Shown here: piece by piece, positions 54,819-63,995 of the stretch | Layout: every line of letters begins with the position of its first letter | How positions within the stretch are numbered: the stretch's first letter is position 1 | Assembly: GCF_025837155.1 (NCBI RefSeq) | Contig: NZ_CP107549.1 | Coordinates: forward strand, 4,154,001-4,218,000 | Source of the DNA: Pseudomonas sp. Z8(2022) | GTDB lineage: Bacteria > Pseudomonadota > Gammaproteobacteria > Pseudomonadales > Pseudomonadaceae | Direction of reading: 5' to 3' | Length of the DNA: 64,000 nucleotides | Translations under genes and position numbers: made by a program | Notes under the pieces: generated by a model | Told to the model about the DNA's origin: nothing | Databases searched by the model: none | What the model saw: only the letters and a program-made list of their open reading frames with translations

Positions 54819-56266
54819 ATGCCGCCCAGGCACATGTACTTGATCTCGAGGTAGTCCTCGATACCGTACTTGGAGCCCTCACGGCCCAGGCCGGAGGCCT
54901 TCACGCCGCCGAACGGCGCGACTTCGTTGGAGATCAGGCCGGTGTTGATACCCACCATGCCGTACTCCAGCGCCTCGGCCACGCGGAACACGCGGCCCAG
55001 GTCGCGGGCATAGAAGTAGGAGGCCAGGCCGAACTCGGTGTCGTTGGCCATGGCGATGACTTCGGCCTCGTCCTTGAAGCGGAACAGCGGCGCCAGCGGG
55101 CCGAAGGTCTCGTCCTTGGACACCAGCGCGTTCTTCGGCACGTCGACCAGAATGGTCGGTTCGAAGAAGGTACCGCCCAGGGCGTGCGGCTTGCCGCCGG
55201 TAACCACCCTGGCGCCCTTGCTCACGGCGTCGTCGATGTGTTCCTGGACCTTGGCCACGGCCTTCTCGTCGATCAGCGGGCCGGTGGTGATGCCGTCCTC
55301 CAGGCCGTTGCCGATCTTCAGCTTGGCCACGGCGGCCTGCAGCTTCTCGACGAAGGCGTCATAGACACCATCCTGAATGTACAGGCGGTTGGCGCAGACG
55401 CAGGTCTGACCGTTGTTGCGGTACTTGGAGATCAGCGCGCCTTCCACGGCGGCATCCAGGTCGGCGTCGTCGAATACGATGAACGGCGCGTTGCCGCCCA
55501 GCTCCAGCGAGACCTTCTTGATGTCGTGGGCACATTCGGCCATCAGCTGACGACCGATCTCGGTGGAGCCGGTGAAGGTCAGCTTGCGCACGATCGGATT
55601 GCCGGTCAGCTCACCGCCGACTTCGCCGGCGCTGCCGGTAACCACGCTGAACACGCCTTTCGGGATGCCGGCGCGCTCGGCCAGTTCGGCCAGAGCCAGG
55701 GCGGAGAACGGGGTTTGCGAAGCGGGCTTGAGCACCATGGTGCAGCCGGCGGCCAGAGCCGGGCCGGCCTTGCGGGTGATCATCGCCGAGGGGAAGTTCC
55801 ACGGAGTGATGGCGGCGGTAACGCCGATCGGCTGCTTGATCACGATCAGGCGCTTGTCCGGCTGGTGGCCGGGGATGACGTCGCCGTAGACGCGCTTGGC
55901 TTCCTCGGCGAACCACTCGATGAAGGAAGCGGCATAGGCGATCTCGCCCTTGGCCTCGGCCAGCGGCTTGCCCTGCTCGGTGGTCATCAGGCGAGCCAGG
56001 TCGTCCTGACTGGCCATGATCAATTCGAACCACTTGCGCAGCTTCTGCGCGCGCTCCTTGGCAGTCAGCGCACGCCAGGCCGGCAGGGCCTTCTCGGCTG
56101 CCTCGATGGCGCGACGGGTCTCGGCGCGGCCCATCTTCGGAACATGACCGATGATTTCACCGGTAGCCGGGTTGTTCACGGCGATGGTCTGACCGCTGTC
56201 GGCATCCAGCCACTGGCCATCGATATAGGCCTGTTGGCGCAGCAGCTGGGGGTCTTTCAGTTGCAT
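54815..56266 (-). CDS. gabD: Succinate-semialdehyde dehydrogenase (NADP+)
   Basis: Converts succinate semialdehyde to succinate. Start ATG 56266 (MQLKDPQLLRQQAYIDGQW) gives 483 aa, the family length; a start 8 codons earlier is less likely. The catalytic Cys is in NNGQTCVCANRLY (about residue 288), the Glu in LELGGNAPFIVF and the NADP loop in FTGSTEIGRQL. Upstream of gabT in transcription. Confidence 0.95.
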   Translation of the reverse strand: MQLKDPQLLRQQAYIDGQWLDADSGQTIAVNNPATGEIIGHVPKMGRAETRRAIEAAEKALPAWRALTAKERAQKLRKWFELIMASQDDLARLMTTEQGKPLAEAKGEIAYAASFIEWFAEEAKRVYGDVIPGHQPDKRLIVIKQPIGVTAAITPWNFPSAMITRKAGPALAAGCTMVLKPASQTPFSALALAELAERAGIPKGVFSVVTGSAGEVGGELTGNPIVRKLTFTGSTEIGRQLMAECAHDIKKVSLELGGNAPFIVFDDADLDAAVEGALISKYRNNGQTCVCANRLYIQDGVYDAFVEKLQAAVAKLKIGNGLEDGITTGPLIDEKAVAKVQEHIDDAVSKGARVVTGGKPHALGGTFFEPTILVDVPKNALVSKDETFGPLAPLFRFKDEAEVIAMANDTEFGLASYFYARDLGRVFRVAEALEYGMVGINTGLISNEVAPFGGVKASGLGREGSKYGIEDYLEIKYMCLGGI

Positions 56267-56613
56267 GGCAGTCTCCTTCTGTTCCGACACCCGGGCGTCG
56301 GCGTAAAGTCGTTGGCGTCACGGACAGAACCCGCAGGGCTTGAAAACACAGCCGTGCGGGGCCTGGTATGGATTCAGAGCCGTTGAACGTGCGGGATTCG
56401 GAAACCGAACACGCCGTTTGAAATCTCAAACGAATCCTAGGAGCGGCAACGTCAAAGGGCAATAGCCGAAGGGGCTAAATCGACGAAAAGAATGATAAAA
56501 ACTTGCGGCAACCGCCTGCCGCCGGTGCGAAAGTGTAAAGTACGTTCGGAATAACGAACGATCATGCGCAATGGACGCTAACCGCCGAGATGCGTATGAT
56601 TGCGCACCGCAAC
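56267..56613. promoter_or_regulatory. gabD upstream region with two short palindromes
   Basis: This 347-bp stretch holds no gene. CGTTTGA/TCAAACG with a 4-nt spacer (56415-56432) and CGTTCG/CGAACG with a 6-nt spacer (56543-56560) are symmetrical and could be operators for a gab regulator or part of the tRNA promoter region. Either role is unproven. Confidence 0.5.
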
Positions 56614-56690
56614 GCATCCGTAGCTCAGCTGGATAGAGTACTGCCCTCCGAAGGCAGGGGTCGTGGGTTCGAATCCCGCCGGATGCGCCA
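56614..56690 (+). tRNA. tRNA-Arg (anticodon CCG)
   Basis: The 77-nt cloverleaf: acceptor GCATCCG/CGGATGC, D-arm GCTCAGCTGGATAGAGT, anticodon arm CTGCC-CTCCGAA-GGCAG, T-arm GTGGGTTCGAATCCCGC, and encoded CCA. The anticodon is CCG at 56648-56650. No integrase or att duplicate is adjacent. Confidence 0.97.
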
Positions 56691-56698
56691 GATCTATC

Positions 56699-56731
56699 AA
56701 GGGCCCAGGTGAAAACCTTGGGCCCTTTGTC
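56699..56731 (+). terminator. Terminator of tRNA-Arg
   Basis: AAGGGCCCAGG-TGAAAA-CCTTGGGCCCTT stem-loop followed by TGTCTTTT. Confidence 0.82.
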
Positions 56732-57044
56732 TTTTCCGATGGGCAAGGCGCTTCCAGAAAGCAGGCCGAGCATTCATCTCACCGCGCCCCGCCCCCCCAC
56801 GGCGACCTCTGCAAAGCCCCTGACCAGGCGACCCGGAGGATGATCACGCAGCATTCGAATATCCGTCCTGATGCCACAGCCGTAAGCATCAACGTCCATC
56901 AGTTGGTGCTGACAGTCGAACTGGCTCGGCCCCGCCTATCCGGATAAGGCAGTTTTTCCTTGGGAATGGCCGCTCGCATGTTAGGGTGGTTCCTTGCTCA
57001 CCTTACAACCGGCCGCCGCACGCAGCCCTCACAAGAGCGACTCA
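56732..57044. other. 313-bp gap upstream of bphO
   Basis: No convincing coding frame. It presumably includes the bphO promoter; I cannot place -10/-35 boxes. Confidence 0.5.
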
Positions 57045-57659
57045 ATGCTAGCCAAGGCGCGCGAAGTTCCTGTGCTGCCGGTGCTGCAAGATCTGCGGAC
57101 CGGCACTGCAAAACTGCACATCGGACTGGAGAAACGGCTTCCTTTTTTCTCTGACCGTCTCGACACAACCGTCTTTCGACAACTGATGCAGGCGTACTAC
57201 GGCTTCTATCGGCCCCTTGAAAACGCCTTGCTCGACAGCGCCGTGACGCCTATCGATCTGGATCTGCTGTCACGCCTCAAAGCCTCCACCCTGCGCAATG
57301 ACCTGCATGCCCTGGGCCTTTCCGCCGAGGCCATCGAGCGTTTGCCGATCTGCCAGGCACTGCCCGCAATAAGCTGCAGAGCCACCTGCCTGGGCGTTCT
57401 CTATGTGCTCGAAGGGGCAACGCTTGGTGGCCAGATCCTGCGCCGGGAAATGGCCGCACGGCTGGGCCTGAATGCCGACAACGGCGCGGCATTTCTCGAT
57501 ATTTACGGCGCAGACACCGGGCGCCGCTGGCGCGATTTCATTGCCTGCCTGAGCAGTCGGTATCTGGATAGCGACGAGCGCGAAGCCGTTGTCATGGCGG
57601 CCCAGGCCACATTCGACTGTTTCGAGCGCTGGCTCGAAAGCAGAGAGGTACTGATATGA
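57045..57659 (+). CDS. bphO: BphO, biliverdin-forming heme oxygenase
   Basis: Opens heme to biliverdin, the chromophore of BphP. Start ATG 57045 gives 204 aa; a TTG 17 codons upstream is less likely. The proximal His lies in TAKLHIGLEKRLPFF (about residue 24), the region FYRPLE is conserved, and GVLYVLEGATLGGQIL is the distal helix. The stop overlaps the bphP start by 4 bp, as expected for coupled chromophore and receptor production. Confidence 0.93.
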   Translation: MLAKAREVPVLPVLQDLRTGTAKLHIGLEKRLPFFSDRLDTTVFRQLMQAYYGFYRPLENALLDSAVTPIDLDLLSRLKASTLRNDLHALGLSAEAIERLPICQALPAISCRATCLGVLYVLEGATLGGQILRREMAARLGLNADNGAAFLDIYGADTGRRWRDFIACLSSRYLDSDEREAVVMAAQATFDCFERWLESREVLI

Positions 57660-59902
57660 CCCCACAGAACAAAAATACCTTTGAAGACTTGCTGGCCAAC
57701 TGCGCCGACGAGCCCATCCGCTTCCCGGGGGCCATTCAGCCCCATGGCTTGCTGCTGACACTCAGCGAACCCGGTCTCGAGATCATCCAGATCAGCGCCA
57801 ATGTCGATACCTTGCTGGCAAAAAAACCGCAAGACCTGCTCGGCCAGCCGTTACACAGGCTGATTGGCGAGTCCCATACCGAAGCGGTGCGCGCGGCGTT
57901 GCTGCAACCTGCGTTCGGCGACGCAGGGCCACTTCACTTTCACCTCAATGACACGGCATTCGAGGGCCTGCTGCACCGGCATCAGGGCGTGTTGATCCTC
58001 GAGCTGGAAATCCACGTGGATAATTTTCAGCCGCGCAACGTCGCGGGGCTCAACACCAACCTCGGACGCATGCTCCAACGCCTGCAGGTAGCGACCACCA
58101 TGCAGCAGCTGTACGACGTCAGCGTCAGGGAAATTCAGGCGATGACCGGTTATGACCGGGTGCTGATCTATCGCTTCGAGGAAGAGGGTCATGGTCAGGT
58201 AATCGCAGAAGCCTCCGCCCCGTCGATGGAGGTCTTCAACGGCCTGTTCTTCCCCGCCTCGGACATTCCTGAGCAGGCTCGCGAGCTGTATCGCACCAAC
58301 TGGCTGCGAATCATCCCGAACGCCGATTACCAACCGGTGCCTCTGGTGCCGAAGCTGCGTCCCGATACGCAGGCCCCGCTGGACTTGAGCTTCGCCACCC
58401 TGCGCAGCGTGTCCCCGATTCACTGCCAGTACATGAAGAACATGGGGGTGCTGTCGTCGATGAGCATTTCCCTGCTCAAGGGCGACAAGCTCTGGGGCCT
58501 GATCAGCTGCGGCAACCGCCAGCCGTTGCATGTACCACATGAGCTGCGCAGCGCCTGCCAGACTATCGGTCAGGTGCTGTCACTGCAGATCAGTGCCATG
58601 GAGGCGCTGGAGACCAGCCGCCAGCGTGAAGAGAAAATCGACGCGCTGACGCAGCTCAATCAGGCAATGCTCGATTCTCCGAAGAACGTTTTCGACGCGC
58701 TGGCGGGTCAACCCGAGGTGCTGATGGCGCTGACGGGGGCCGGTGGTGTCGCCATCATCGAAGACCGGCAGTTACACCGATATGGCAACTGCCCGGAGCC
58801 CCAGGAAATCCGTGCTCTGTACAAATGGTTGCAGGACAGGGGCGAGCCGGTGTTTTCCAGCCATCAGCTTGCCGAGGTCTATCCGCCCGCAGCGCAGTAT
58901 CCGCAGGTGGCCAGCGGCCTGTTGGCGATGAGCCTGCCCAAACCGGTCGATAACGGCGTGCTGTGGTTCCGCCCGGAGGTGAAGGAAAACGTGAGCTGGA
59001 GCGGCGATCCGCGCAAGGCCATGAATCTGGAAAATTCCGATGCCGGCTTGCGCTTGCGACCGCGCACATCGTTCGAGATCTGGAAGGTCGAGATGGCAGG
59101 CATCTCACGCAAATGGACCCAGGGAGATCTGTTTGCGGCCAACGACCTGCGCCGTTCGGCGCTGGAGCATGACCTCGCCCGACAGGTGCGCCGCGAGCAG
59201 GAGGCGGTACGTGCCCGTGACGAACTGGTGGCCGTGGTCTCGCATGATCTGAGAAACCCCATGACGGTGATTTCGATGCTCTGCGGCATGATGCAAAAGA
59301 CCTTCAGCTCCAACGGACCGCACACGTCGCGACGCATCGCTACGGCGCTCGACACCATGCAGCAGGCAGCCGCACGGATGAACACGCTGCTTGAAGATCT
59401 GCTCGATACGTCGAAGATCGACGAAGGGCGCTACACCATCACCCCGCAGAAGCTCGACGTCGGCCACATATTCGAAGAAGCGCAATCGCTGCTCGCCCCA
59501 CTGGCCCATGACAAGAACATCAGCATCTCCTTCGAGGCAGAGCCCGACCTGCGGATTCACGCTGATCCGGAGCGCCTGTTCCAGGTGCTCTCGAACCTGA
59601 TCGGCAACGCGATCAAGTTCACTCCGCGGCGGGGCAAGGTCGGCGTCCGCGCAACATCTGTCGGCGATGACATCCTGTTTACCGTGCGCGACACCGGCGA
59701 GGGCATCCCCAGGGAGCACCTGCCTCATGTATTCGACCGTTACTGGACGGTAAAGGACGGGAATCCGACTGGGACCGGACTGGGTTTGTACATCACCCAG
59801 GGCATCGTGGAAGCCCATGGCGGGCGCATCGTCGTCGAGAGTGAATTGGGCAAGGGTTCGGAGTTTCAGTTCACCATGCCGGCGCTTGTGGCGGGCGCCT
59901 GA
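57656..59902 (+). CDS. bphP: BphP, bacteriophytochrome histidine kinase
   Basis: The 748-aa protein has the full photosensory core. The biliverdin-binding Cys 16 lies in LLANCADEPIRFPGAIQPHG. PAS, GAF (PASDIPEQARELYRTNWLRIIP at about 198) and PHY follow. The output is HisKA, with H-box VVSHDLRNPMTVI (about 527), then HATPase with NLIGNAIKFTP and DTGEGIPREHLPHVFDRYW and TGTGLGLYITQG. Cytosolic. No receiver domain or adjacent response regulator; the convergent LuxR gene lacks a receiver, so the partner is unknown. Overlaps bphO (ATGA). Confidence 0.95.
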   Translation: MTPQNKNTFEDLLANCADEPIRFPGAIQPHGLLLTLSEPGLEIIQISANVDTLLAKKPQDLLGQPLHRLIGESHTEAVRAALLQPAFGDAGPLHFHLNDTAFEGLLHRHQGVLILELEIHVDNFQPRNVAGLNTNLGRMLQRLQVATTMQQLYDVSVREIQAMTGYDRVLIYRFEEEGHGQVIAEASAPSMEVFNGLFFPASDIPEQARELYRTNWLRIIPNADYQPVPLVPKLRPDTQAPLDLSFATLRSVSPIHCQYMKNMGVLSSMSISLLKGDKLWGLISCGNRQPLHVPHELRSACQTIGQVLSLQISAMEALETSRQREEKIDALTQLNQAMLDSPKNVFDALAGQPEVLMALTGAGGVAIIEDRQLHRYGNCPEPQEIRALYKWLQDRGEPVFSSHQLAEVYPPAAQYPQVASGLLAMSLPKPVDNGVLWFRPEVKENVSWSGDPRKAMNLENSDAGLRLRPRTSFEIWKVEMAGISRKWTQGDLFAANDLRRSALEHDLARQVRREQEAVRARDELVAVVSHDLRNPMTVISMLCGMMQKTFSSNGPHTSRRIATALDTMQQAAARMNTLLEDLLDTSKIDEGRYTITPQKLDVGHIFEEAQSLLAPLAHDKNISISFEAEPDLRIHADPERLFQVLSNLIGNAIKFTPRRGKVGVRATSVGDDILFTVRDTGEGIPREHLPHVFDRYWTVKDGNPTGTGLGLYITQGIVEAHGGRIVVESELGKGSEFQFTMPALVAGA

Positions 59903-59946
59903 CACCTTCCATCCAGACTCGGGCGACTGGATCGGTCGCCCCGATC

Positions 59947-61374
59947 TCAGATCACCCCCAGGGTCAGCGCCTTCAGCGTGGCCGCCGCGCGCGTCGAGCA
60001 TTGCAGCTTGCGGAATACGCTTTCGACATGGGTGCGCACCGTGCTCGGGCTGATGCCCAGGTCGCGCGCCACTTCCTTGTTGCTGGCACCGCTGCTGATG
60101 CGCCGCAGGATCTGCGTCTCGCGCTCGCTGAGCAGGGCGTTGCCCGGCTTGCTGGCCAGCGGCGCCTGCTCGCCGCGCGCCGCGCTGATCACCGCCTGAC
60201 AGGCGCGCGGGTCGAAGCGGCCCTGCTCGGCTTCATCCAGCAGTACGCCGGCGGCCTGCTCGTCACTCAAGGCGGCGCGCCATGGACGCTCACCACGCAG
60301 CGCCAGCCAGGCCAGCGCCGCGCTCAGCAGCCGGTGTTCATCACCCAGGGCATCGCCACTCAGAGAACGGAAATAGCCGCTTCCATCCAGCCGCTCGTAG
60401 GCATTCGCGGCCAGTTGCCCCGCTTCGAGAAGACCGGCGATCTGACTGCAGGCGCGGTGCGTCCAGTAGGGCGCCAGGCGTATCGCCTCGAGGTCGCCGT
60501 CGAGCAGCGGGCCAGGCGTGCTCCAGATGCGATTGGGCACGGCCGCCCGGCCCAGGCCATGAATCAGCGCCGCCTTGCCGAGCAGTTCGATGCGTGCGTC
60601 GGGCAAACCACAGAGCCGAGCGGCATCGCGCACCAGGCTCGCGGCCTGGCGTGAATAGCCGGCCAGCCAGGACAGTTTCAGATCGATCACGTCGCCCACC
60701 AGGGTCAGCGGGACCTTCGGCCCTGAGCCAGGCGTTGCGCTCTCGGGCGTACGCAGCGCCTCCAGCCAATCCGCGGCGTGGCGGACAAGCAGCTCAGCGA
60801 GGCCTGCCGGATAGCGGCGATCACCCTGCGTGCCGATCCACTCCAGCGCCGCCTGCAGACCGTGGACCCGCGAGAGGATTTCCAGGTCGCCGGCCAGCAC
60901 CACGTGATAGACCACGTCCGGAATATCGGGATAACGCAGGCCCAGCGGCCGACCGCCGCCGTCGAAGCATTCGAAGATATGCCGCAGCCCCACCTCGACC
61001 TGCACCGGCAAACCGAGGGTGCGTGCCACCTCGCCGGCGACCTCGCAGTGCACCTGGGCCAGCGGTGTGGTGCGCAGCATGGCGCGCTGGCCGGCAGCAT
61101 CGAGGGTTTGCGCGAGCATATCGCGACGGCCGCCGACATCGTCGCCGAACAGGCGCATGAAGCCTTCGGCGTTGGCGGTGCATCCAGACCAGCGCAGCAG
61201 CGCCACCTGGCGGGCCAACTCGATCTGCTCCCGCTCGCCGCCACTGGCCTGTACCAGCCACTGCGCCAGGCGCGCGGTACGGCGCGACTGGTCGATGGGC
61301 TGGCCCATGCTCAGGTCGCCGACCATGGCCAGCGCCAGCATGGCGTCTTCCAGCGCGACAGCGTCATTCAGCAT
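59947..61374 (-). CDS. LuxR-type regulator with two degenerate HD-GYP-like regions
   Basis: The 475-aa protein ends in a LuxR/NarL helix-turn-helix (LLSERETQILRRISSGASNKEVARDLGISPSTVRTHVESVF). N-terminal and central parts resemble HD-GYP pieces: ECFDGGGRPLGL (about 135) and HGLGRAAVPNRIWSTPGPL with YERLDGSGYF (about 285-345). The HD is HG and GYP is GYF, so phosphodiesterase activity is unlikely. It lies convergent to bphP. Ligand sensing through the HD folds is inference. Confidence 0.85.
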   Translation of the reverse strand: MLNDAVALEDAMLALAMVGDLSMGQPIDQSRRTARLAQWLVQASGGEREQIELARQVALLRWSGCTANAEGFMRLFGDDVGGRRDMLAQTLDAAGQRAMLRTTPLAQVHCEVAGEVARTLGLPVQVEVGLRHIFECFDGGGRPLGLRYPDIPDVVYHVVLAGDLEILSRVHGLQAALEWIGTQGDRRYPAGLAELLVRHAADWLEALRTPESATPGSGPKVPLTLVGDVIDLKLSWLAGYSRQAASLVRDAARLCGLPDARIELLGKAALIHGLGRAAVPNRIWSTPGPLLDGDLEAIRLAPYWTHRACSQIAGLLEAGQLAANAYERLDGSGYFRSLSGDALGDEHRLLSAALAWLALRGERPWRAALSDEQAAGVLLDEAEQGRFDPRACQAVISAARGEQAPLASKPGNALLSERETQILRRISSGASNKEVARDLGISPSTVRTHVESVFRKLQCSTRAAATLKALTLGVI

Positions 61375-61471
61375 GCAGCTCTCCTTTTTCGCAGGCCTCG
61401 GATAAACGACCGATACCGGGACACCGGCGCATTATCGACACTGAACTCCCCCACGCACAGGAGATTCAATC

Positions 61472-62245
61472 ATGTTCAATGCCAAGCCGTTATTCCTGGC
61501 CCTGGCCATCGCCAGCCCCTTCTTCGCCATCACTGCCCAGGCTGCCGAGGCCAAGCCATCAGTGGTGATAGTCCACGGCGCCTTCGCCGACGGTTCCGAC
61601 TGGGCCAAGGTCGTGCCGCTGCTGCAGGAAAAAGGCATCAAGGTCACCGTGGTGCAGAACCCGCTGACCTCGCTGGTCGACGACGTAGCCGCCACCCAGC
61701 GCGTGCTGAACAATCAGGATGGTGACGTGGTGCTGGTCGGCCATTCCTGGGGCGGCACGGTGATCACCCAGGCCGGCGCCGACGAGAAAGTGCGCAGCCT
61801 GGTCTACGTCGCCGCGTTCGCGCCCAACGCCGGCCAGTCCAGCGGCGAGCTGTACACCGGTTACCGCACCGCGCCGGGTTCGAGCCAGATCGCCGCGGAC
61901 AAGAATGGCTTCCTCTACCTGACTCCGCAGGGCATGGCGGCCGATTTCGCCCAGGATCTGCCAGCCGCGCAGACCGCGGTGATGAGCGCCACGCAAGGCC
62001 CGATCCGCGCAGCGGCGTTCGATGAGCGCACCAGCGTCGCGGCCTGGAAGCAGAAGCCGTCCTGGTACCTCGTCGCCAGCGATGACCGCATGATCGTGCC
62101 GGAGATGCAGCGCGACTTCGCCAGGAAGATCGGCGCGCAGACCACCGAGGTCGCCGCCAGCCACGTGCCGCAGCAGTCGCGTCCGGCCGATGTGGCCAAG
62201 GTGATCATCCAGGCGGTGGAGAAAACCCAGGCCGCATCTAAATAA
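61472..62245 (+). CDS. Secreted alpha/beta hydrolase
   Basis: The 257-aa precursor has signal peptide MFNAKPLFLALAIASPFFAITAQA. The fold has the oxyanion VIVHGAFADGSDW, nucleophile elbow VLVGHSWGGTVI and Asp in LVASDDRMIVPEM with late His in AASHVPQ. It belongs to the pimeloyl-carboxyl-esterase-like group of small hydrolases. Substrate unknown. Confidence 0.87.
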   Translation: MFNAKPLFLALAIASPFFAITAQAAEAKPSVVIVHGAFADGSDWAKVVPLLQEKGIKVTVVQNPLTSLVDDVAATQRVLNNQDGDVVLVGHSWGGTVITQAGADEKVRSLVYVAAFAPNAGQSSGELYTGYRTAPGSSQIAADKNGFLYLTPQGMAADFAQDLPAAQTAVMSATQGPIRAAAFDERTSVAAWKQKPSWYLVASDDRMIVPEMQRDFARKIGAQTTEVAASHVPQQSRPADVAKVIIQAVEKTQAASK

Positions 62246-62264
62246 GGATTCGGCCTTCCGAATG

Positions 62265-62298
62265 AAAAATGCCGCACCCTCTCGGGTGCGGCATTTTT
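62265..62298. terminator. Bidirectional terminator between hydrolase and aldehyde dehydrogenase genes
   Basis: Perfect 15-bp arms AAAAATGCCGCACCC/GGGTGCGGCATTTTT with a 4-nt loop between two convergent genes, with T/A runs on both sides. Confidence 0.95.
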
Positions 62299-62314
62299 TG
62301 TTGCAGCGCTACGA

Positions 62315-63898
62315 TCAGCTCAGCGCGTCACGGGTGTGCACGCCGTCGACCAGACGCTGGATGCCCAGCGGGTTGGCATTCTGCAGCGCCTCCGGCAGTA
62401 CCTCGTCCGGGTAGTTCTGGTAGCACACCGGACGCAGGAAGCGGTGGATCGCCAGGGTACCGACGGAAGTGCCGCGGGCGTCGGAGGTCGCCGGGTACGG
62501 GCCGCCATGCACCATGGAGTCGCAGACTTCCACACCGGTCGGGTAGCCATTGAGCAGCACACGGCCCGCTTTGACTTCCAGCAGCGGCAGCAGGTCGCGG
62601 AAGGCGCTCAGGTCTTCACGCTCGGCGATCAGGGTCGCGGTCAGCTGGCCGTGCATGCTCTGCAGGGCACGGGTCAGCTCGGCGCTGTCGGCGACTTCGA
62701 CGACGATGGTGGTCGGGCCGAAGACTTCTTCCTGCAGCAGGTGGTCACCTTCGAGCAACATGCTCACGTCAGCCTTGAACAGCTGCGGCTGCGCCTGGTT
62801 GCCGGTCTGCTCGTTGCCCGCCAGATGGCTGACTTTTGCATGGCCTTTGAGCAGCGCAACGCCGCTGGTGTAGCTGCGCAGGGTGCCGGCGTTGAGCATG
62901 GTCTGCGCCGGCTGGCTAGCGATGGCGTCGCTGAGCCCTGCGACGAAGTCGCTGAACTCGGCGCTGCGAATGCCGATGACCAGGCCCGGGTTGGTGCAGA
63001 ACTGACCGCAACCCAGCACCACGGAGCCAGCCAGCTCCTTGGCCACGGTGGCGCCACGTGCCTTCAGGGCGCCCGGCAGAACGATCACCGGGTTGACGCT
63101 GGACATCTCGGCGAACACCGGGATCGGCTGCGGACGGGCAGCGGCCATGTCACACAGGGCACGACCGCCTTTCAGCGACCCGGTGAAGCCGACAGCCTGG
63201 ATGGCCGGATGCTTGACCAGAATCTCGCCGACGCCGCCGCCGAAGATCATGTTGAACACGCCCTTGGGCATGCCGGTTTTCTCGGCGGCGCGGATGATCG
63301 CATCGGCCACGCACTCGGCAGTGGCCATGTGGCCGCTGTGCGCCTTGAACACTACCGGGCAACCGGCAGCCAGGGCAGAGGCGGTATCGCCACCGGCGGT
63401 GGAGAAGGCCAGCGGGAAGTTGCTGGCGCCGAACACGGCGACCGGACCGACACCGATCTGGTACTGACGGATATCCGGGCGCGGCAGCGGCTGGCGATCC
63501 GGCAGGGCGCGGTCGATGCGCGCACCGTAGAAGTCACCACGACGCAGCACCTTGGCGAACAGGCGCATCTGGCCACTTGTACGACCACGTTCGCCCTGGA
63601 TACGGGCAGTCGGCAGTGCGGTTTCGCGGGTGACGAGGGCCACGAAGTCGTCTCCGAGGGCATCGATTTCGTCTGCGATAGCCTCGAGGAACTCGGCACG
63701 GCGCACGGCCGACAGGTTGCGGTAGGTCGGATAAGCGGCAGCGGCAGCCTGAGCGGCAGCGTCGACTTCTTCCGGCGTGGCCTGGATGAAGGTGTACGGC
63801 AGCGCTTCACCGCTGCTGGCGTCGAGGCTCTTGTGCACGACGGTGCCGGCGGCGCGGCGCTCACCGCCGATGTAATTGTGGCCAGTCAGGCTCAGCAT
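62315..63898 (-). CDS. Alpha-ketoglutaric semialdehyde dehydrogenase (2,5-dioxovalerate type)
   Basis: The 527-aa NADP-type aldehyde dehydrogenase has the catalytic Cys in LGCGQFCTNPGLVIG (about residue 304), the Glu in PVFAEMSSVNPVIVL and the cofactor segment VGFTGSLKGGRAL. The short C-terminal extension (QNYPDEVLPEALQNANP) and the N-terminal GGERRAAG are typical of the KGSADH III group of hydroxyproline or hexarate breakdown. Upstream genes lie outside the window. An operator-like palindrome GACAAC/GTTGTC lies further upstream. Confidence 0.9.
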   Translation of the reverse strand: MLSLTGHNYIGGERRAAGTVVHKSLDASSGEALPYTFIQATPEEVDAAAQAAAAAYPTYRNLSAVRRAEFLEAIADEIDALGDDFVALVTRETALPTARIQGERGRTSGQMRLFAKVLRRGDFYGARIDRALPDRQPLPRPDIRQYQIGVGPVAVFGASNFPLAFSTAGGDTASALAAGCPVVFKAHSGHMATAECVADAIIRAAEKTGMPKGVFNMIFGGGVGEILVKHPAIQAVGFTGSLKGGRALCDMAAARPQPIPVFAEMSSVNPVIVLPGALKARGATVAKELAGSVVLGCGQFCTNPGLVIGIRSAEFSDFVAGLSDAIASQPAQTMLNAGTLRSYTSGVALLKGHAKVSHLAGNEQTGNQAQPQLFKADVSMLLEGDHLLQEEVFGPTTIVVEVADSAELTRALQSMHGQLTATLIAEREDLSAFRDLLPLLEVKAGRVLLNGYPTGVEVCDSMVHGGPYPATSDARGTSVGTLAIHRFLRPVCYQNYPDEVLPEALQNANPLGIQRLVDGVHTRDALS

Positions 63899-63950
63899 GG
63901 CGTTCTCCTGTCAGGAGGGACGGCAAGGCCGCCCCGGACAATGAATGAGG

Positions 63951-63995
63951 CCTCGACCTTTTGAGTCGAGGAGTGACAACTCTACTGCAGTTGTC
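63951..63995. promoter_or_regulatory. Palindromes upstream of the semialdehyde dehydrogenase
   Basis: CCTCGAC/GTCGAGG (63951-63971) and GACAAC-N9-GTTGTC (63975-63995) are two inverted repeats in the upstream leader at the window edge. The second resembles a GntR/LysR-type operator. The regulator gene is outside the window. Confidence 0.4.

Noticed and set aside
56614..57044. Genomic island at the tRNA-Arg
   Set aside because: No integrase gene, no repeat of the tRNA 3' end and no base-composition shift were seen nearby.
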